Shown here piece by piece: positions 26,872 through 35,547 of a stretch of DNA of 64,000 bases. Both the position numbers and the translations under genes were made by a program. The stretch's first letter is position 1. Each line of letters opens with the position of its first letter. Origin of the DNA: Sphingosinicella terrae (GTDB lineage Bacteria; Pseudomonadota; Alphaproteobacteria; Sphingomonadales; Sphingomonadaceae). The notes under the pieces are model-generated. The model did no database searches, was not told the origin of the DNA, and saw only the letters and a program-made list of their open reading frames with translations. The DNA lies in contig NZ_QDFY01000001.1 of assembly GCF_003347635.1 (NCBI RefSeq), positions 124,001-188,000 on the forward strand, written 5' to 3'.

Positions 26872-27010
26872 TCGCGGCGGCGCCGGATCGGGGCGAGCGA
26901 TAGGCGCGCGCGACCTGCGGCTGCGCTGGCTGGCGCGGCAGTTCGCCCGGCCCAGCGGCGCCGCCGGCCGGTTCCTGATCGGTCCCTGGCTCGACCGCAT
27001 CGGCGCCGCG

Positions 27011-27547
27011 ATGAACCGGCTCGCGCTCGACCGGCTGGAGGTCGGACGCGGCGACGTCGTCCTCGAGGTCGGCTTCGGCGGCGGCGACCTCCTTGCGCGG
27101 TTGCTTCGCGTCACCGACGGCGAGGTGGTCGGCGTCGACCTTTCCGAGGCGATGGTCGCGCGGGCGCGCCGCCGCTTCCGGTGCGAGCCGCGGCTGCGAC
27201 TCCACCTCGGATCGGTGGACGCATTGCCGCTCGGCGACGGCGCGGTGGACCGCGCCTGCAGCGTCAACAACGTCTATTTCTGGCCCGATCCCGCCGCGGC
27301 GATGCGCGAGCTGGCGCGGGTGCTGAAGCCCGGCGGCCGGCTGGCCCTGTGCTTCGAGCCGCCCGAGGAGCTTCGCAAATGGCCGGGCCATCGGTTCGGC
27401 TTCCGCATGCACGATGAACCCGCGGTCCGTTCGATGATGGAGGCCGCGGGCTTCGTCGGGATCCGCCGCGCCGAAGGCAGGGGCCGGATGCCCGACCGCT
27501 TTCTGTGTTTGACAGGCGAGCGCGAAGGGTCAGAAGCGGGGGCATGA
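27011..27547 (+). CDS. class I SAM-dependent methyltransferase
   Basis: 178 residues from the first ATG. Motif I is VLEVGFGGGDLLARL, followed by VVGVDLSEAMVARAR, the SVDALPL motif, and post-motif ARVLKPGGRLALCF. It belongs to the UbiE/Methyltransf_11 type acting on small molecules. The upstream codons (from about 26900) in the same frame read LRLRWLARQFARPSGAAGRF, which looks like the family N-terminus, but no ATG, GTG or TTG opens it; the true start may be unusual. The stop overlaps the start of thiE (ATGA). Confidence 0.82.
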   Translation: MNRLALDRLEVGRGDVVLEVGFGGGDLLARLLRVTDGEVVGVDLSEAMVARARRRFRCEPRLRLHLGSVDALPLGDGAVDRACSVNNVYFWPDPAAAMRELARVLKPGGRLALCFEPPEELRKWPGHRFGFRMHDEPAVRSMMEAAGFVGIRRAEGRGRMPDRFLCLTGEREGSEAGA

Positions 27548-28227
27548 ACGAAGACGAAGACGAGGTGCCGCTCGACCCCGGTTTTGCCGAGCGATTCGAA
27601 CGCGGCGATCGCGGACCCTGCCAGCTCTATCTGATCTCGCCGCTCGACGTGGGCGGCGATTTCATCGATCGGTTGGGCCAGGCGCTCGCGGCCGGGCCGG
27701 TCGCCGCCTTCCAGTTCCGAGTGAAGGGGGTCGACCAGCACCAGGCGGCGCGCCTCGCCGGGCCGCTCCAGCGCCTCTGCGCCGAGCATGACGTCGCCTT
27801 CATCGTCAATGACGACATGGCTCTGGCCAAGCGGATCGGCGCCGACGGCGTCCATCTCGGCCAAAGCGACGGCGACCCGCGCGAGGCGCGGGCGCTGCTC
27901 GGGCCCCAGGCGCAGATCGGCGTCACCTGCCACGACAGTCGCCACCTCGCCATGGAGGCGGGGGAAGCCGGCGCCGACTATGTCGCCTTCGGCGCCTTCT
28001 TCCCGACCTCGACCAAGGAGACCCGCCACCGTCCGGAGCCTTCGATCCTGAGCTGGTGGGCCACCTTGTTCGAGCTTCCCAGCGTCGCGATCGGCGGCAT
28101 CGATCCGGACAACGGGCGGACGCTGGTCAAGGCGGGTGCGGACTTCCTCGCCGTATGCGGCAGCGTCTGGAACCATCCCGAGGGGTCCGCCGCAGCGGTG
28201 AAGGCGTTCCAGGAGACACTCGGCTGA
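27544..28227 (+). CDS. thiE: thiamine phosphate synthase
   Basis: 227 residues, a ThiE/TenI-type TIM barrel with an N-terminal extension of about 25 acidic residues. Motifs are LYLISP at the first strand, FQFRVKG (pyrophosphate contact), IVNDDMALA, DGVHLGQSD, and AIGGIDPDN. It joins the hydroxymethylpyrimidine and thiazole moieties to thiamine phosphate. Coupled to the methyltransferase by ATGA. No THI-box leader was seen upstream. The TenI-like non-catalytic alternative is less likely because the pyrophosphate-binding residues are present. Confidence 0.82.
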   Translation: MNEDEDEVPLDPGFAERFERGDRGPCQLYLISPLDVGGDFIDRLGQALAAGPVAAFQFRVKGVDQHQAARLAGPLQRLCAEHDVAFIVNDDMALAKRIGADGVHLGQSDGDPREARALLGPQAQIGVTCHDSRHLAMEAGEAGADYVAFGAFFPTSTKETRHRPEPSILSWWATLFELPSVAIGGIDPDNGRTLVKAGADFLAVCGSVWNHPEGSAAAVKAFQETLG

Positions 28228-28252
28228 CTTGGCGAGTGAGCGAACCGGCGCG

Positions 28253-28276
28253 CTCCCCTCCCTGCAAGGGAGGGGG
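28253..28276. terminator. palindromic end-element between convergent genes
   Basis: CTCCCCTCCCTGCAAGGGAGGGGG forms an 8-9 bp GC hairpin lying exactly between the convergent thiE and DUF72 stops. It matches the terminal part of the family B repeats and probably acts as a two-way transcription stop, though no T run follows. Confidence 0.5.
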
Positions 28277-28279
28277 CAC

Positions 28280-29014
28280 TCACCGCGCCGCCTGCGCCAC
28301 CATCGCCTTCAGCGTCTGGGCATCGTGGATGGCATGCGCCTCGAGGTCGTTGTTGAAATAGCACCAGACCGGCCGCCCGGAACGGGCCTGCTCGACGATC
28401 CAGTCGGTCCAGGAGAGCAGGCCCTCGTCCGAATAGCGGCCCCAATATTTGCCCTCGCCGCCATGGAAGCGGACATAGGCGATCGGGCCGACCGCGCGGC
28501 GCTCCGTGGCGGAGCCGGGCATGTCGTGGACGCAGAAGGACGCGCCATGGCGGTCCAGCAGGGCGAACGTCTCCTCGCTGTACCAACTTTTCTCCCGGAA
28601 CTCGAAGACGTTGGTCACGTCCTTTGGCACCAGTTCAAGGAAGCTTTCCAGTCGCTCGAGATTGATCCGGAAGCGCGGCGGCAGCTGGTAGAGGATCGGG
28701 CCGAGCCGGTCGCCCAATCGGCGGAAGGGCGTCATCATACGTTCGAGGGGCTCCTCGCAATCCTTGAGCTTCTTGGCCTGGGTGAGGAACCGGTTCGCCT
28801 TCACCGCATAGCAGAAATCGGGCGGCGCCTGGTCGCGCCACTTGGCGAAGGTCTCGCCGGTGGGCAGGCGATAGAAGCTGTTGTTGATCTCGACCGTGTC
28901 GAAATGCTCGGCATAGAATGCGAACCAGCGCCGCGCCGGCAGGCCCTTCGGGTAGAAGAGCTCCCGCCAATGCTTGTAGTTCCAGCCCGAGCAGCCGATC
29001 CTGATCCTGTCCAT
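28280..29014 (-). CDS. DUF72 (YecE-like) protein
   Basis: 244 residues with the DUF72 TIM-barrel pattern: IRIGCSGWNYKHWRELFYP at the start, VEINNSFYRLP, FEFREKSWY and YVRFHGGEGKYWGRY. Function of the family is not established. It begins 44 bases from the divergent M23 peptidase gene. Confidence 0.93.
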   Translation of the reverse strand: MDRIRIGCSGWNYKHWRELFYPKGLPARRWFAFYAEHFDTVEINNSFYRLPTGETFAKWRDQAPPDFCYAVKANRFLTQAKKLKDCEEPLERMMTPFRRLGDRLGPILYQLPPRFRINLERLESFLELVPKDVTNVFEFREKSWYSEETFALLDRHGASFCVHDMPGSATERRAVGPIAYVRFHGGEGKYWGRYSDEGLLSWTDWIVEQARSGRPVWCYFNNDLEAHAIHDAQTLKAMVAQAAR

Positions 29015-29058
29015 CGCGCCTGCGGAACGATGCGGGGGCGAAATAGGTTTCGAACGCC

Positions 29059-29700
29059 ATGCGCAGGTTCGGACTCGGTGCTGTCGTCGTCTTCACCGCC
29101 ATCGTCACGGCGGTTCTCACCAGCCTGTTCTGGGTCGCCGCCTATAATCTCGGCCGCGGCGGCGGCGTCGACAAACGCGGCGCCGCCCCGGGCAACGTCG
29201 TCACCGAGAGCAGCGAGCCGGACGAGGATCGGGAGCTGGTGGTCGGGCCAGGTGGCCTCGCCATCCCCGTTGCCGGCATCCGGCCCGGAGCCCTGTCGGA
29301 CACCTACACCCAGGCGCGCGCCAGCGGCGCCCGCTCGCACGACGCGATCGACATCATGGCCCCGGCCGGGACCCCGGTCGTCGCCGCCGCCGAGGGCGTG
29401 ATCGAGAAGCTCTTCTTCAGCGAAGGCGGCGGCGGCATCACCGCTTATGTCCGCTCGCCGGACCAGCGCTGGGTCTATTATTACGCCCACCTCCAGGCCT
29501 ATGCGCCGGGCCTTCGCGAAGGCCAGCGGGTCGCACGCGGCGATCCGATCGGGACGGTCGGCAACACCGGCAATGCCGATCCCGCCGGTCCCCACCTTCA
29601 TTTCGCCGTGCACCGGATGGAGCCCGGCGAGAGCTGGCACGACGGCGACGCGGTCAACCCCTACCCGCTGCTGGCCGGGGGCTCCGCCGCCAGCCGCTGA
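29059..29700 (+). CDS. M23-family metallopeptidase, membrane anchored
   Basis: 213 residues. A single N-terminal helix (residues 7-29) anchors or exports the protein, and a LytM domain covers residues 75-205. Zn ligands are visible as RSHDAIDIMAP (H and D) and HLHF. Members cleave peptidoglycan crosslinks or regulate amidases. All ligands are present, so an active enzyme is expected in the periplasm. Confidence 0.92.
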   Translation: MRRFGLGAVVVFTAIVTAVLTSLFWVAAYNLGRGGGVDKRGAAPGNVVTESSEPDEDRELVVGPGGLAIPVAGIRPGALSDTYTQARASGARSHDAIDIMAPAGTPVVAAAEGVIEKLFFSEGGGGITAYVRSPDQRWVYYYAHLQAYAPGLREGQRVARGDPIGTVGNTGNADPAGPHLHFAVHRMEPGESWHDGDAVNPYPLLAGGSAASR

Positions 29701-29780
29701 ACCCGCCAGCCGGCGAAGCAGAGATTGCGTGCGCCGCGGCATCGTCTAGGACAGGAGGGGAAGCAGCCGGGGAGGAGCTT

Positions 29781-30179
29781 ATGTTTCGGCGGACGATCGG
29801 ATGGGGCGCGGCCGTGGCCGTGCTGGCGATCCTGCCCGCGGCGCCGGCAAGCGCCGAATTCTTCAGCTTCGACGAGATGCGCGACATGTGCCGCGGCGAG
29901 ACCGACCAGCCCGCCGAGTTTCGCACCAGTGCCGGCTATCGCCTGCTCGCCAGCTCGCTGCGGGACCGCTGCCGCATGTATCTGCTCGGCCTCGCCGAGA
30001 CCGGCCTTCGCCAGGCCGGCGAGGTGGCGTCGCGTCAGGGCTGCCTTGCCGACCAGACACCCCCGGCCGAGGTCGCCGAGGTCCTCGCCGAAGCGCTCGC
30101 CGCCCGGGCCGAGCCGCCGCCCGACGGTCTCGCTGGTCTGGTCCGAGAGGTGCTGCTCAGCCGCTACGGCTGCGGCTGA
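29781..30179 (+). CDS. exported small protein, Rap1a/Tai-like
   Basis: 132 residues with a signal peptide ending at PASAEF. The mature part has four cysteines (MCRG, DRCRMYLLGL, QGCLADQ and YGCG). The spacing and the CRMYLLGLAETG segment resemble the Rap1a/Tai fold of small periplasmic proteins, some of which are T6SS immunity proteins. The match is weak and no effector gene is adjacent. A GGGAGGAGC site precedes the ATG. Confidence 0.65.
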   Translation: MFRRTIGWGAAVAVLAILPAAPASAEFFSFDEMRDMCRGETDQPAEFRTSAGYRLLASSLRDRCRMYLLGLAETGLRQAGEVASRQGCLADQTPPAEVAEVLAEALAARAEPPPDGLAGLVREVLLSRYGCG

Positions 30180-30188
30180 GGGGCGCGC

Positions 30189-30950
30189 ATGCTCGCCGAC
30201 GTCGATACCGGCTATGAGGGCAAGTTCGACTTCCCCGCCCGCTCCGGCCCGCCGCCGCTTCCCTATCTGCTTGCCTCGGTCCCGCGCACCGGCAGCACCT
30301 ATGTCAGCCACCTGCTCTGGCGGAGCGGCTGCCTCGGGGCGCCGCTCGAATATCTGAACTACGAGCGCAACGGGCCCTACGGCTTCGCCAGCGGCTCGCC
30401 GGAGCTGCAGCAGCAATTGTGGCGCTCGGTGCTGGCACGGCGCACCTCGCCCAACGGCGTGTTCGGGCTCAAGGCCTTTCCGATGCAGCTCGAGGCGCTC
30501 GCCGAGGGCAACCGGCCGCTCCTCGCCGAAGTGCTCTCGACGATGCTTCCGCCCGGGGCGCCGAAGCGGGTCGTCCATCTCGCCCGCCGCGACCGCATCG
30601 CCCATATCGTCTCCTACGCGCGGGCGACTTTGTCGGGCGTCTGGCGCAAGGAGCAGGAAAGCGAAGCAGCGCCCGAGCCCGATTACTCGTCCGAGGCGAT
30701 GGAGACGGCCGACCGCTGGCTGAGCGCTCAGGAGGCTGCCTGGGACGGCATGTTCGCCGACATGCGGATCGAGCCGCTCCGGCTCTGCTACGAGGATGCG
30801 GTCGCGCGGCCGGAGGAGACCGTCCGCCAGGTCGCCGACTATCTCGGCGTGAAGCTCGATCCGGCGGCCGAGGTGCCGGTGCCCCGGATCGAGCGGCAGT
30901 CGCGCGAGGGCGCGAAGGCCTGGGTCGAGCGCGTCGGCGGCGGGCGCTAG
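30189..30950 (+). CDS. Stf0-type sulfotransferase
   Basis: 253 residues. The PAPS 5'-phosphosulfate loop is SVPRTGSTYVSHLL near residue 29, followed by GAPLEYLN. The 3'-phosphate region contains HLARRDRIAHIVSYARA, with the RxxxxxxxS pattern of the family. Stf0 enzymes sulfate trehalose or other glycans or lipids. The gene begins nine bases after the small exported protein and may be co-transcribed with it. No PAPS-synthesis genes are nearby, so the acceptor is unknown. Confidence 0.88.
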   Translation: MLADVDTGYEGKFDFPARSGPPPLPYLLASVPRTGSTYVSHLLWRSGCLGAPLEYLNYERNGPYGFASGSPELQQQLWRSVLARRTSPNGVFGLKAFPMQLEALAEGNRPLLAEVLSTMLPPGAPKRVVHLARRDRIAHIVSYARATLSGVWRKEQESEAAPEPDYSSEAMETADRWLSAQEAAWDGMFADMRIEPLRLCYEDAVARPEETVRQVADYLGVKLDPAAEVPVPRIERQSREGAKAWVERVGGGR

Positions 30951-31040
30951 CGGCGCGCGCTTCTTGCGGGCGAGCGCGGCTCCCGCTACATGCGCCGCCG
31001 AAACCCTGGGCCCCGGGGCCCCAGCATCAGCGAGCAAGCC

Positions 31041-31604
31041 ATGAAGATCAGCGGCGTGGACATCCGTCCCGGCAATATCATCGAATATGAAGGCGGCATC
31101 TGGCGGGCGGTGAAGATCCAGCACACCCAGCCCGGCAAGGGCGGCGCCTACATGCAGGTCGAGATGAAGAACCTCATCGACGGCCGCAAGAACAATGTCC
31201 GCTTCCGCTCCGCCGAGACGGTCGAGCGCGTCCGCCTCGACACCAAGGACTTCCAGTTCCTCTACGCCGACGGCGACGACCTCGTCTTCATGGACAAGGA
31301 GACCTATGAGCAGGTCCAGCTTCCCCGTGACCTGATCGGCGATCCCGCCGCCTTCCTCCAGGACGGCATGGACGTCGTCATGGAGCTCTACAACGAGCGG
31401 CCGATCTCGGTGCAGCTGCCCGACACGATCGAGGCGACGATCGTCGAGGCCGACGCGGTGGTGAAGGGGCAGACCGCCTCGTCCAGCTACAAGCCGGCCA
31501 TCCTCGACAATGGCGTGCGCGTCATGGTGCCGCCGCACATCAGTTCGGGAACCCGGATCGTCGTCGACGTTTACGAGCAGACCTACGTAAGAAGGGCGGA
31601 CTGA
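31041..31604 (+). CDS. efp: translation elongation factor P
   Basis: 187 residues with the three OB-like domains of EF-P. The tip loop that enters the peptidyl-transferase centre reads TQPGKGGAY with K33 as the usual modification site. The C-terminal signature is [16 protein letters not shown] rescues ribosomes stalled on consecutive prolines; this window encodes such a client, the FHA protein at 55016 with 19 prolines. Confidence 0.96.
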   Translation: MKISGVDIRPGNIIEYEGGIWRAVKIQHTQPGKGGAYMQVEMKNLIDGRKNNVRFRSAETVERVRLDTKDFQFLYADGDDLVFMDKETYEQVQLPRDLIGDPAAFLQDGMDVVMELYNERPISVQLPDTIEATIVEADAVVKGQTASSSYKPAILDNGVRVMVPPHISSGTRIVVDVYEQTYVRRAD

Positions 31605-31609
31605 GTGAG

Positions 31610-31731
31610 CCCCCTCTCCCATTCAGGGGAGAGGGTCGGGGAGAGGAGGAGTCCGGCGAGTCGGCTCCTGAGCGCCCTCTCCCTTCGCCGCTTCGCGGCT
31701 CTTCCCTCTCCCCTTAAAGGAGAGAGGGGCT
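31610..31731. repeat. intergenic repeat, family B (efp-suhB spacer)
   Basis: CCCCTCTCCCATTCAGGGGAGAGGG at the left and CCTCTCCCCTTAAAGGAGAGAGGGG at the right are imperfect hairpins enclosing CGCCGCTTCGCGGCTC. Same plan as the elements at 24560, 36805 and 44367. It fills the spacer and may terminate or attenuate efp transcription. Confidence 0.65.
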
Positions 31732-31744
31732 TTGGAGATTCATC

Positions 31745-32563
31745 TTGGTATCCCATTCCGGCCTGATCACCGTCATGACCCGCGCCGCCCGCAAGGCGGC
31801 GCCGCGGCTGCGGCGCGATTTCGGCGAGGTCGAGCAGCTCCAGGTCAGCCGCAAGGGCCCGGCCGACTTCGTCTCCATGGCCGACGAGCGGGCCGAGCAG
31901 ACGGTGATCGACGAGCTCCGCCATGCCCGGCCCGATTGGGGCCTGCTCCTCGAGGAAGGCGGCACGATCGAGGGCAATCCGGCGAAGCCGCGCTGGGTGG
32001 TCGATCCGATCGACGGGACCTCCAACTTCATCCACGGCATCCCGCATTTCGCCATATCGATTGCCGTCCAGGAGCCGAAGCCCGGCGGCGGCTGGGGCGA
32101 GATCAGCCACGGCCTGATCTACCAGCCGCTCACCGACGAGAGCTTCTGGGCGGAGAAGGGCAGGGGCGCCTGGCTGCACGACCGGCGCCTGCGCGTCTCG
32201 TCGCGCCGCGATCTCTCCGAGGCGCTGATCGCGACCGGCATTCCTTATAAGGGTCACGGTCATTTCGAGCGTTTCCAGCGCATTCTCGGCGCCGTGTCGC
32301 CGGAAGTGGCCGGCATCCGCCGCTTCGGCTCGGCCGCGCTCGACCTCGCCTGGGTCGCCGCCGGCCGCTATGACGGCTTCTGGGAGGAGGATCTCCAATT
32401 CTGGGATCTCGCCGCGGGCCTCATCCTGGTCCGGGAGGCGGGCGGCTTCGTCACCGATTTCCGCGGCGGCGACGCCGGGCTCGCCAAGGGCCAGATCCTC
32501 GCCGCAAACAACCAGATCCATTCCAGGCTTCACAAATTGCTGGCCGGCGCGTTGCGAAGCTGA
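31745..32563 (+). CDS. suhB: inositol monophosphatase family protein
   Basis: 272 residues from a TTG at 31745 (GGAG upstream at the repeat edge); the family N-terminus SGLxxVMxRAARKA supports this over the internal ATG at 31778. Metal-binding motifs are LLEEGG, WVVDPIDGTSNF and the C-terminal QFWDLAAGLILVREAGG. Li+-sensitive phosphatases of this family hydrolyse inositol phosphate and related sugar phosphates. The SuhB label is by family resemblance. Confidence 0.9.
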   Translation: MVSHSGLITVMTRAARKAAPRLRRDFGEVEQLQVSRKGPADFVSMADERAEQTVIDELRHARPDWGLLLEEGGTIEGNPAKPRWVVDPIDGTSNFIHGIPHFAISIAVQEPKPGGGWGEISHGLIYQPLTDESFWAEKGRGAWLHDRRLRVSSRRDLSEALIATGIPYKGHGHFERFQRILGAVSPEVAGIRRFGSAALDLAWVAAGRYDGFWEEDLQFWDLAAGLILVREAGGFVTDFRGGDAGLAKGQILAANNQIHSRLHKLLAGALRS

Positions 32564-32582
32564 CGGGCTTGAAAGGAGCGGT

Positions 32583-33827
32583 ATGCGCATCCTCGCCACG
32601 GGCCTGTTCCTCATCTCTGTCGCCGCCCCGGCCGCCGAGCCTCTGCCTGCTGACTGCTTTGGCGGGCCGGCCGCCGCCACTCCGGCGGATATCCCGGCAC
32701 TGGCGGGCCGCTGCCCCGCCAGCCATTATCTCCAGCTTCGCCTCCTCGGCGCGGCGCGCGAGGCCGGTGACGCCGCCAGCGCAGACGCGGTGCTGCGGCG
32801 CCTCGCCGCCATGGGCTATGCACCTGCCGCCGCCGACGCTTTCGCCGCTTTGGCTCCCCTCATCGGCGAGACCGAGGCGGCCGCCTTCGCTGGGCAGGCG
32901 CAGGCCGCGCGTCGGCCGATCGAGGCGAGCATCGTCCTCAGCCATATCCCCGCCGAGCATCGCCTCGTCGAAGGCATCGCCTGGGATCCCGTCAGCCGCC
33001 GCCTGTTCGCTTCCGCCGTCGTCGGTCGATATTTGCTCTCCTTAAGCGAGCAGGGCTGGGCGCCGGTGCCGGATCTCGGCGCCGGCAGCCTCATCGGCGT
33101 CGCCGTCGATCGGCCTCGGCAATTGCTCTGGGTCGCCTCCCGTGTGGTCGAGCAGACACCCTCGCCGGAAGGTGCCTTTCGCGGCCTGCTGGCGGTCGAT
33201 CTCGAGTCCCGCCGCCTCGTCCGACGCGTCGCCGCGCCGGAAGGGACGGGGCCGGGCGACATCGCCATCGGGCCGGACGGCACCGTCTTCGCGAGCGATC
33301 CGACCGGCGGAGGACTCTATCGGCTTGCTCCCGGCGCCGAGACGATGGAGGCGGTGGTGCCGCCGGGCCGGCTCCGCTCGCCGCAGGGCATCGCTGTCGC
33401 TGCCGACGGGCGGCGGCTCTACGTATCCGATTATGGCCGCGGCATCGCCATCGTCGATCCCGAAAGCGGCACGGTCGCGGATCTCGTGCCGGACGCGCCG
33501 ATGATGCTGAGCGGCACCGACGGGCTGATGCTGCACGGCGGCGACCTCATCGCTATCCAGAACGGAACCGAGCCGCGGCGGATCGTCCGAATCCGCCTCG
33601 ATGCCGGCGGGACCCGCGCGACCGCCCTCGAGGTGATCGAGCAGGCGCATCGCGAGTGGGGCGAGCCGACCATCGGCCAGATCGACGGCGACCGGCTTCT
33701 CTATGTCTCGGACGCGCAATGGGAGCGTTTCGGCGCCGGCGGCCGCGTCACCGGCGAGGCACCGCTGCGGGCGACCGCGATCCGCGCGGTGCCGCTCGGG
33801 CCGCCTCCCGCATCATCCGCCGAATGA
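32583..33827 (+). CDS. exported beta-propeller protein (SMP-30/NHL-like)
   Basis: 414 residues. A signal peptide lies at residues 1-19, a helical region with TPR-like AEA repeats at ~50-110, then a six-bladed propeller from about 125 with repeated GIAVAADGRRLYVSDYG-type blades. Proteins of this layout include gluconolactonases and sensory or binding propellers. The metal ligands of SMP-30 are not clear, so a lactonase activity is not supported. It ends 119 bases before nuoA. Confidence 0.75.
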   Translation: MRILATGLFLISVAAPAAEPLPADCFGGPAAATPADIPALAGRCPASHYLQLRLLGAAREAGDAASADAVLRRLAAMGYAPAAADAFAALAPLIGETEAAAFAGQAQAARRPIEASIVLSHIPAEHRLVEGIAWDPVSRRLFASAVVGRYLLSLSEQGWAPVPDLGAGSLIGVAVDRPRQLLWVASRVVEQTPSPEGAFRGLLAVDLESRRLVRRVAAPEGTGPGDIAIGPDGTVFASDPTGGGLYRLAPGAETMEAVVPPGRLRSPQGIAVAADGRRLYVSDYGRGIAIVDPESGTVADLVPDAPMMLSGTDGLMLHGGDLIAIQNGTEPRRIVRIRLDAGGTRATALEVIEQAHREWGEPTIGQIDGDRLLYVSDAQWERFGAGGRVTGEAPLRATAIRAVPLGPPPASSAE

Positions 33828-33946
33828 GCCTTCGCGCGGCCCGCGAGGGAACTCCAGCGACCCGGAAATCTTCTCCATCCGAGGCGGTTGCGATGGCGGG
33901 GCCGCTGTCCTAGAAGCCGCCGCAACCGAAGTTCCGGAGTCTCTCC

Positions 33947-34324
33947 ATGGCGTCCGTCGCCTCCGATTATCTGCCGATCCTGTTGTTCCTGGGCGTCGCC
34001 CTGGGGCTGTCGCTCGCCTTCGTCGTGCTGCCGATGATCGTCGCGAAGTTGACCGGCGCCGCCCGGCCCTATCCCGACAAGCTCGCCGAATATGAATGCG
34101 GCTTTCCGGCCTTTGAGGACAGCCGCGCCCAGTTCGACGTCCGCTTCTATCTCGTCGCCATCCTGTTCATCATCTTCGACATCGAGGCGGCCTTCCTTTT
34201 CCCCTGGGCGGTATCGGTGTTCGATGCCGGCTGGGTCGCCTGGTTCGCGATGATGATCTTCCTGGTCGAGCTCGGCCTCGGCTTCGCTTATGCCTGGAAG
34301 AAGGGAGCGCTGGAATGGGAGTGA
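33947..34324 (+). CDS. nuoA: NADH-quinone oxidoreductase subunit A
   Basis: 125 residues with three membrane helices; the conserved loop [37 protein letters not shown] is shown in part as YECGFPAF and FDIEAAF. NuoA is a membrane subunit near the quinone site. First gene of the complex I locus. Its last codons overlap nuoB by ten bases. Confidence 0.96.
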   Translation: MASVASDYLPILLFLGVALGLSLAFVVLPMIVAKLTGAARPYPDKLAEYECGFPAFEDSRAQFDVRFYLVAILFIIFDIEAAFLFPWAVSVFDAGWVAWFAMMIFLVELGLGFAYAWKKGALEWE

Positions 34325-34869
34325 TCCTCGATCCGCGCCACGAGAATGAGCGCCCGGCCGACCTCCAGCAGCCGGATCCCTACATCTTCAACCAGATCAG
34401 CTCCGAGGTGCAGGACAAGGGCTTCCTCGTCACCACCACCGAGGACCTGTTCCAGTGGGCCCGCACCGGCTCGCTCTGGTGGATGACCTTCGGTCTCGCC
34501 TGCTGCGCGGTCGAGATGATCCACGTCAACATGCCGCGCTACGATCTCGAGCGGTTCGGCGCCGCGCCCCGCGCTAGCCCGCGCCAGTCGGATGTGATGA
34601 TCGTCGCCGGCACCTTGTGCAACAAGATGGCGCCGGCGCTCCGGCGTGTCTACGACCAGATGTCGGAGCCGCGCTACGTCATCTCCATGGGCAGCTGCGC
34701 CAATGGCGGCGGCTATTATCATTACAGCTACAGCGTCGTTCGCGGCTGCGACCGGATCGTGCCGGTCGACATCTACGTGCCGGGCTGCCCGCCGACCGCC
34801 GAGGCCCTGCTCTACGGGATCATGCAGCTCCAGCGGAAGATCCGCCGCGAAGGCACGATCGAGCGGTAA
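34315..34869 (+). CDS. nuoB: NADH-quinone oxidoreductase subunit B
   Basis: 184 residues. Ligands of the terminal cluster N2 are seen in [27 protein letters not shown] and [12 protein letters not shown]2 donates electrons to ubiquinone. The ATG overlaps nuoA. The N-terminal extension of about 25 residues is usual for alphaproteobacteria. Confidence 0.97.
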   Translation: MGVILDPRHENERPADLQQPDPYIFNQISSEVQDKGFLVTTTEDLFQWARTGSLWWMTFGLACCAVEMIHVNMPRYDLERFGAAPRASPRQSDVMIVAGTLCNKMAPALRRVYDQMSEPRYVISMGSCANGGGYYHYSYSVVRGCDRIVPVDIYVPGCPPTAEALLYGIMQLQRKIRREGTIER

Positions 34870-34884
34870 GGGGCACGCGCCGAC

Positions 34885-35547
34885 ATGCACAACCACGTCC
34901 CCCGCATCCCCGCCCGCGAAGGCCTGGTCGACGAGGTCAAGGCCGCGATCGGCGACGCCTTCCTCTCCGCCAAGGACGAGGTCGGCGAAGTCTCGATCGA
35001 CGTCGCCCGGGAAAGCGTCGCGGAGGTCATCCGGACGCTCCGCGACCGCTTCGAATATCAGCAGCTGATGGAGATTGCCGGCGTCGACTATCCCTCCCGG
35101 CCGGAGCGGTTCGACGTCGTCTATCACCTGCTCTCGGTCACCCGGAACCACCGCTTGCGCATCCGCGTCACCACCGACGAGGAAAAGCCGGTCCCCAGCG
35201 TCGTCAATCTCTTTCCGGTCGCCGGCTGGCTCGAGCGCGAGGTGTTCGATCTCTACGGCGTGATCTTCGACGGCAATCCCGACCTGAGGCGGATCCTCAC
35301 CGATTACGGCTTTCGCGGCTTTCCCTTTCGCAAGGACTTCCCGCTCACCGGCTATGTCGAGATGCGCTATTCCGAGGAGCAGAAGAGGGTCGTCTACGAG
35401 CCGGTCAGCCTCGCCCAGGATTTCCGCAGCTTCGACTTCATGAGCCCGTGGGAGGGCGCCGAATATATCCTTCCCGGTGACGAGAAGGCCCAGCCCGAAG
35501 CGCCCGGCGCGCCGACGCCGCTCAAGGCCGACGAGATCAAGAAATGA
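34885..35547 (+). CDS. nuoC: NADH-quinone oxidoreductase subunit C
   Basis: 220 residues. The 30-kDa subunit signature is [20 protein letters not shown], ending [12 protein letters not shown]. It is a separate protein, not fused to NuoD as in E. coli. Its stop overlaps the nuoD start (ATGA). Confidence 0.95.
   Translation: MHNHVPRIPAREGLVDEVKAAIGDAFLSAKDEVGEVSIDVARESVAEVIRTLRDRFEYQQLMEIAGVDYPSRPERFDVVYHLLSVTRNHRLRIRVTTDEEKPVPSVVNLFPVAGWLEREVFDLYGVIFDGNPDLRRILTDYGFRGFPFRKDFPLTGYVEMRYSEEQKRVVYEPVSLAQDFRSFDFMSPWEGAEYILPGDEKAQPEAPGAPTPLKADEIKK

Noticed and set aside
26872-27544. TPP riboswitch ahead of thiE
   Set aside because: The upstream region is the methyltransferase coding sequence. No THI-box-like CTGAGA / ACCTGA core pair was seen.
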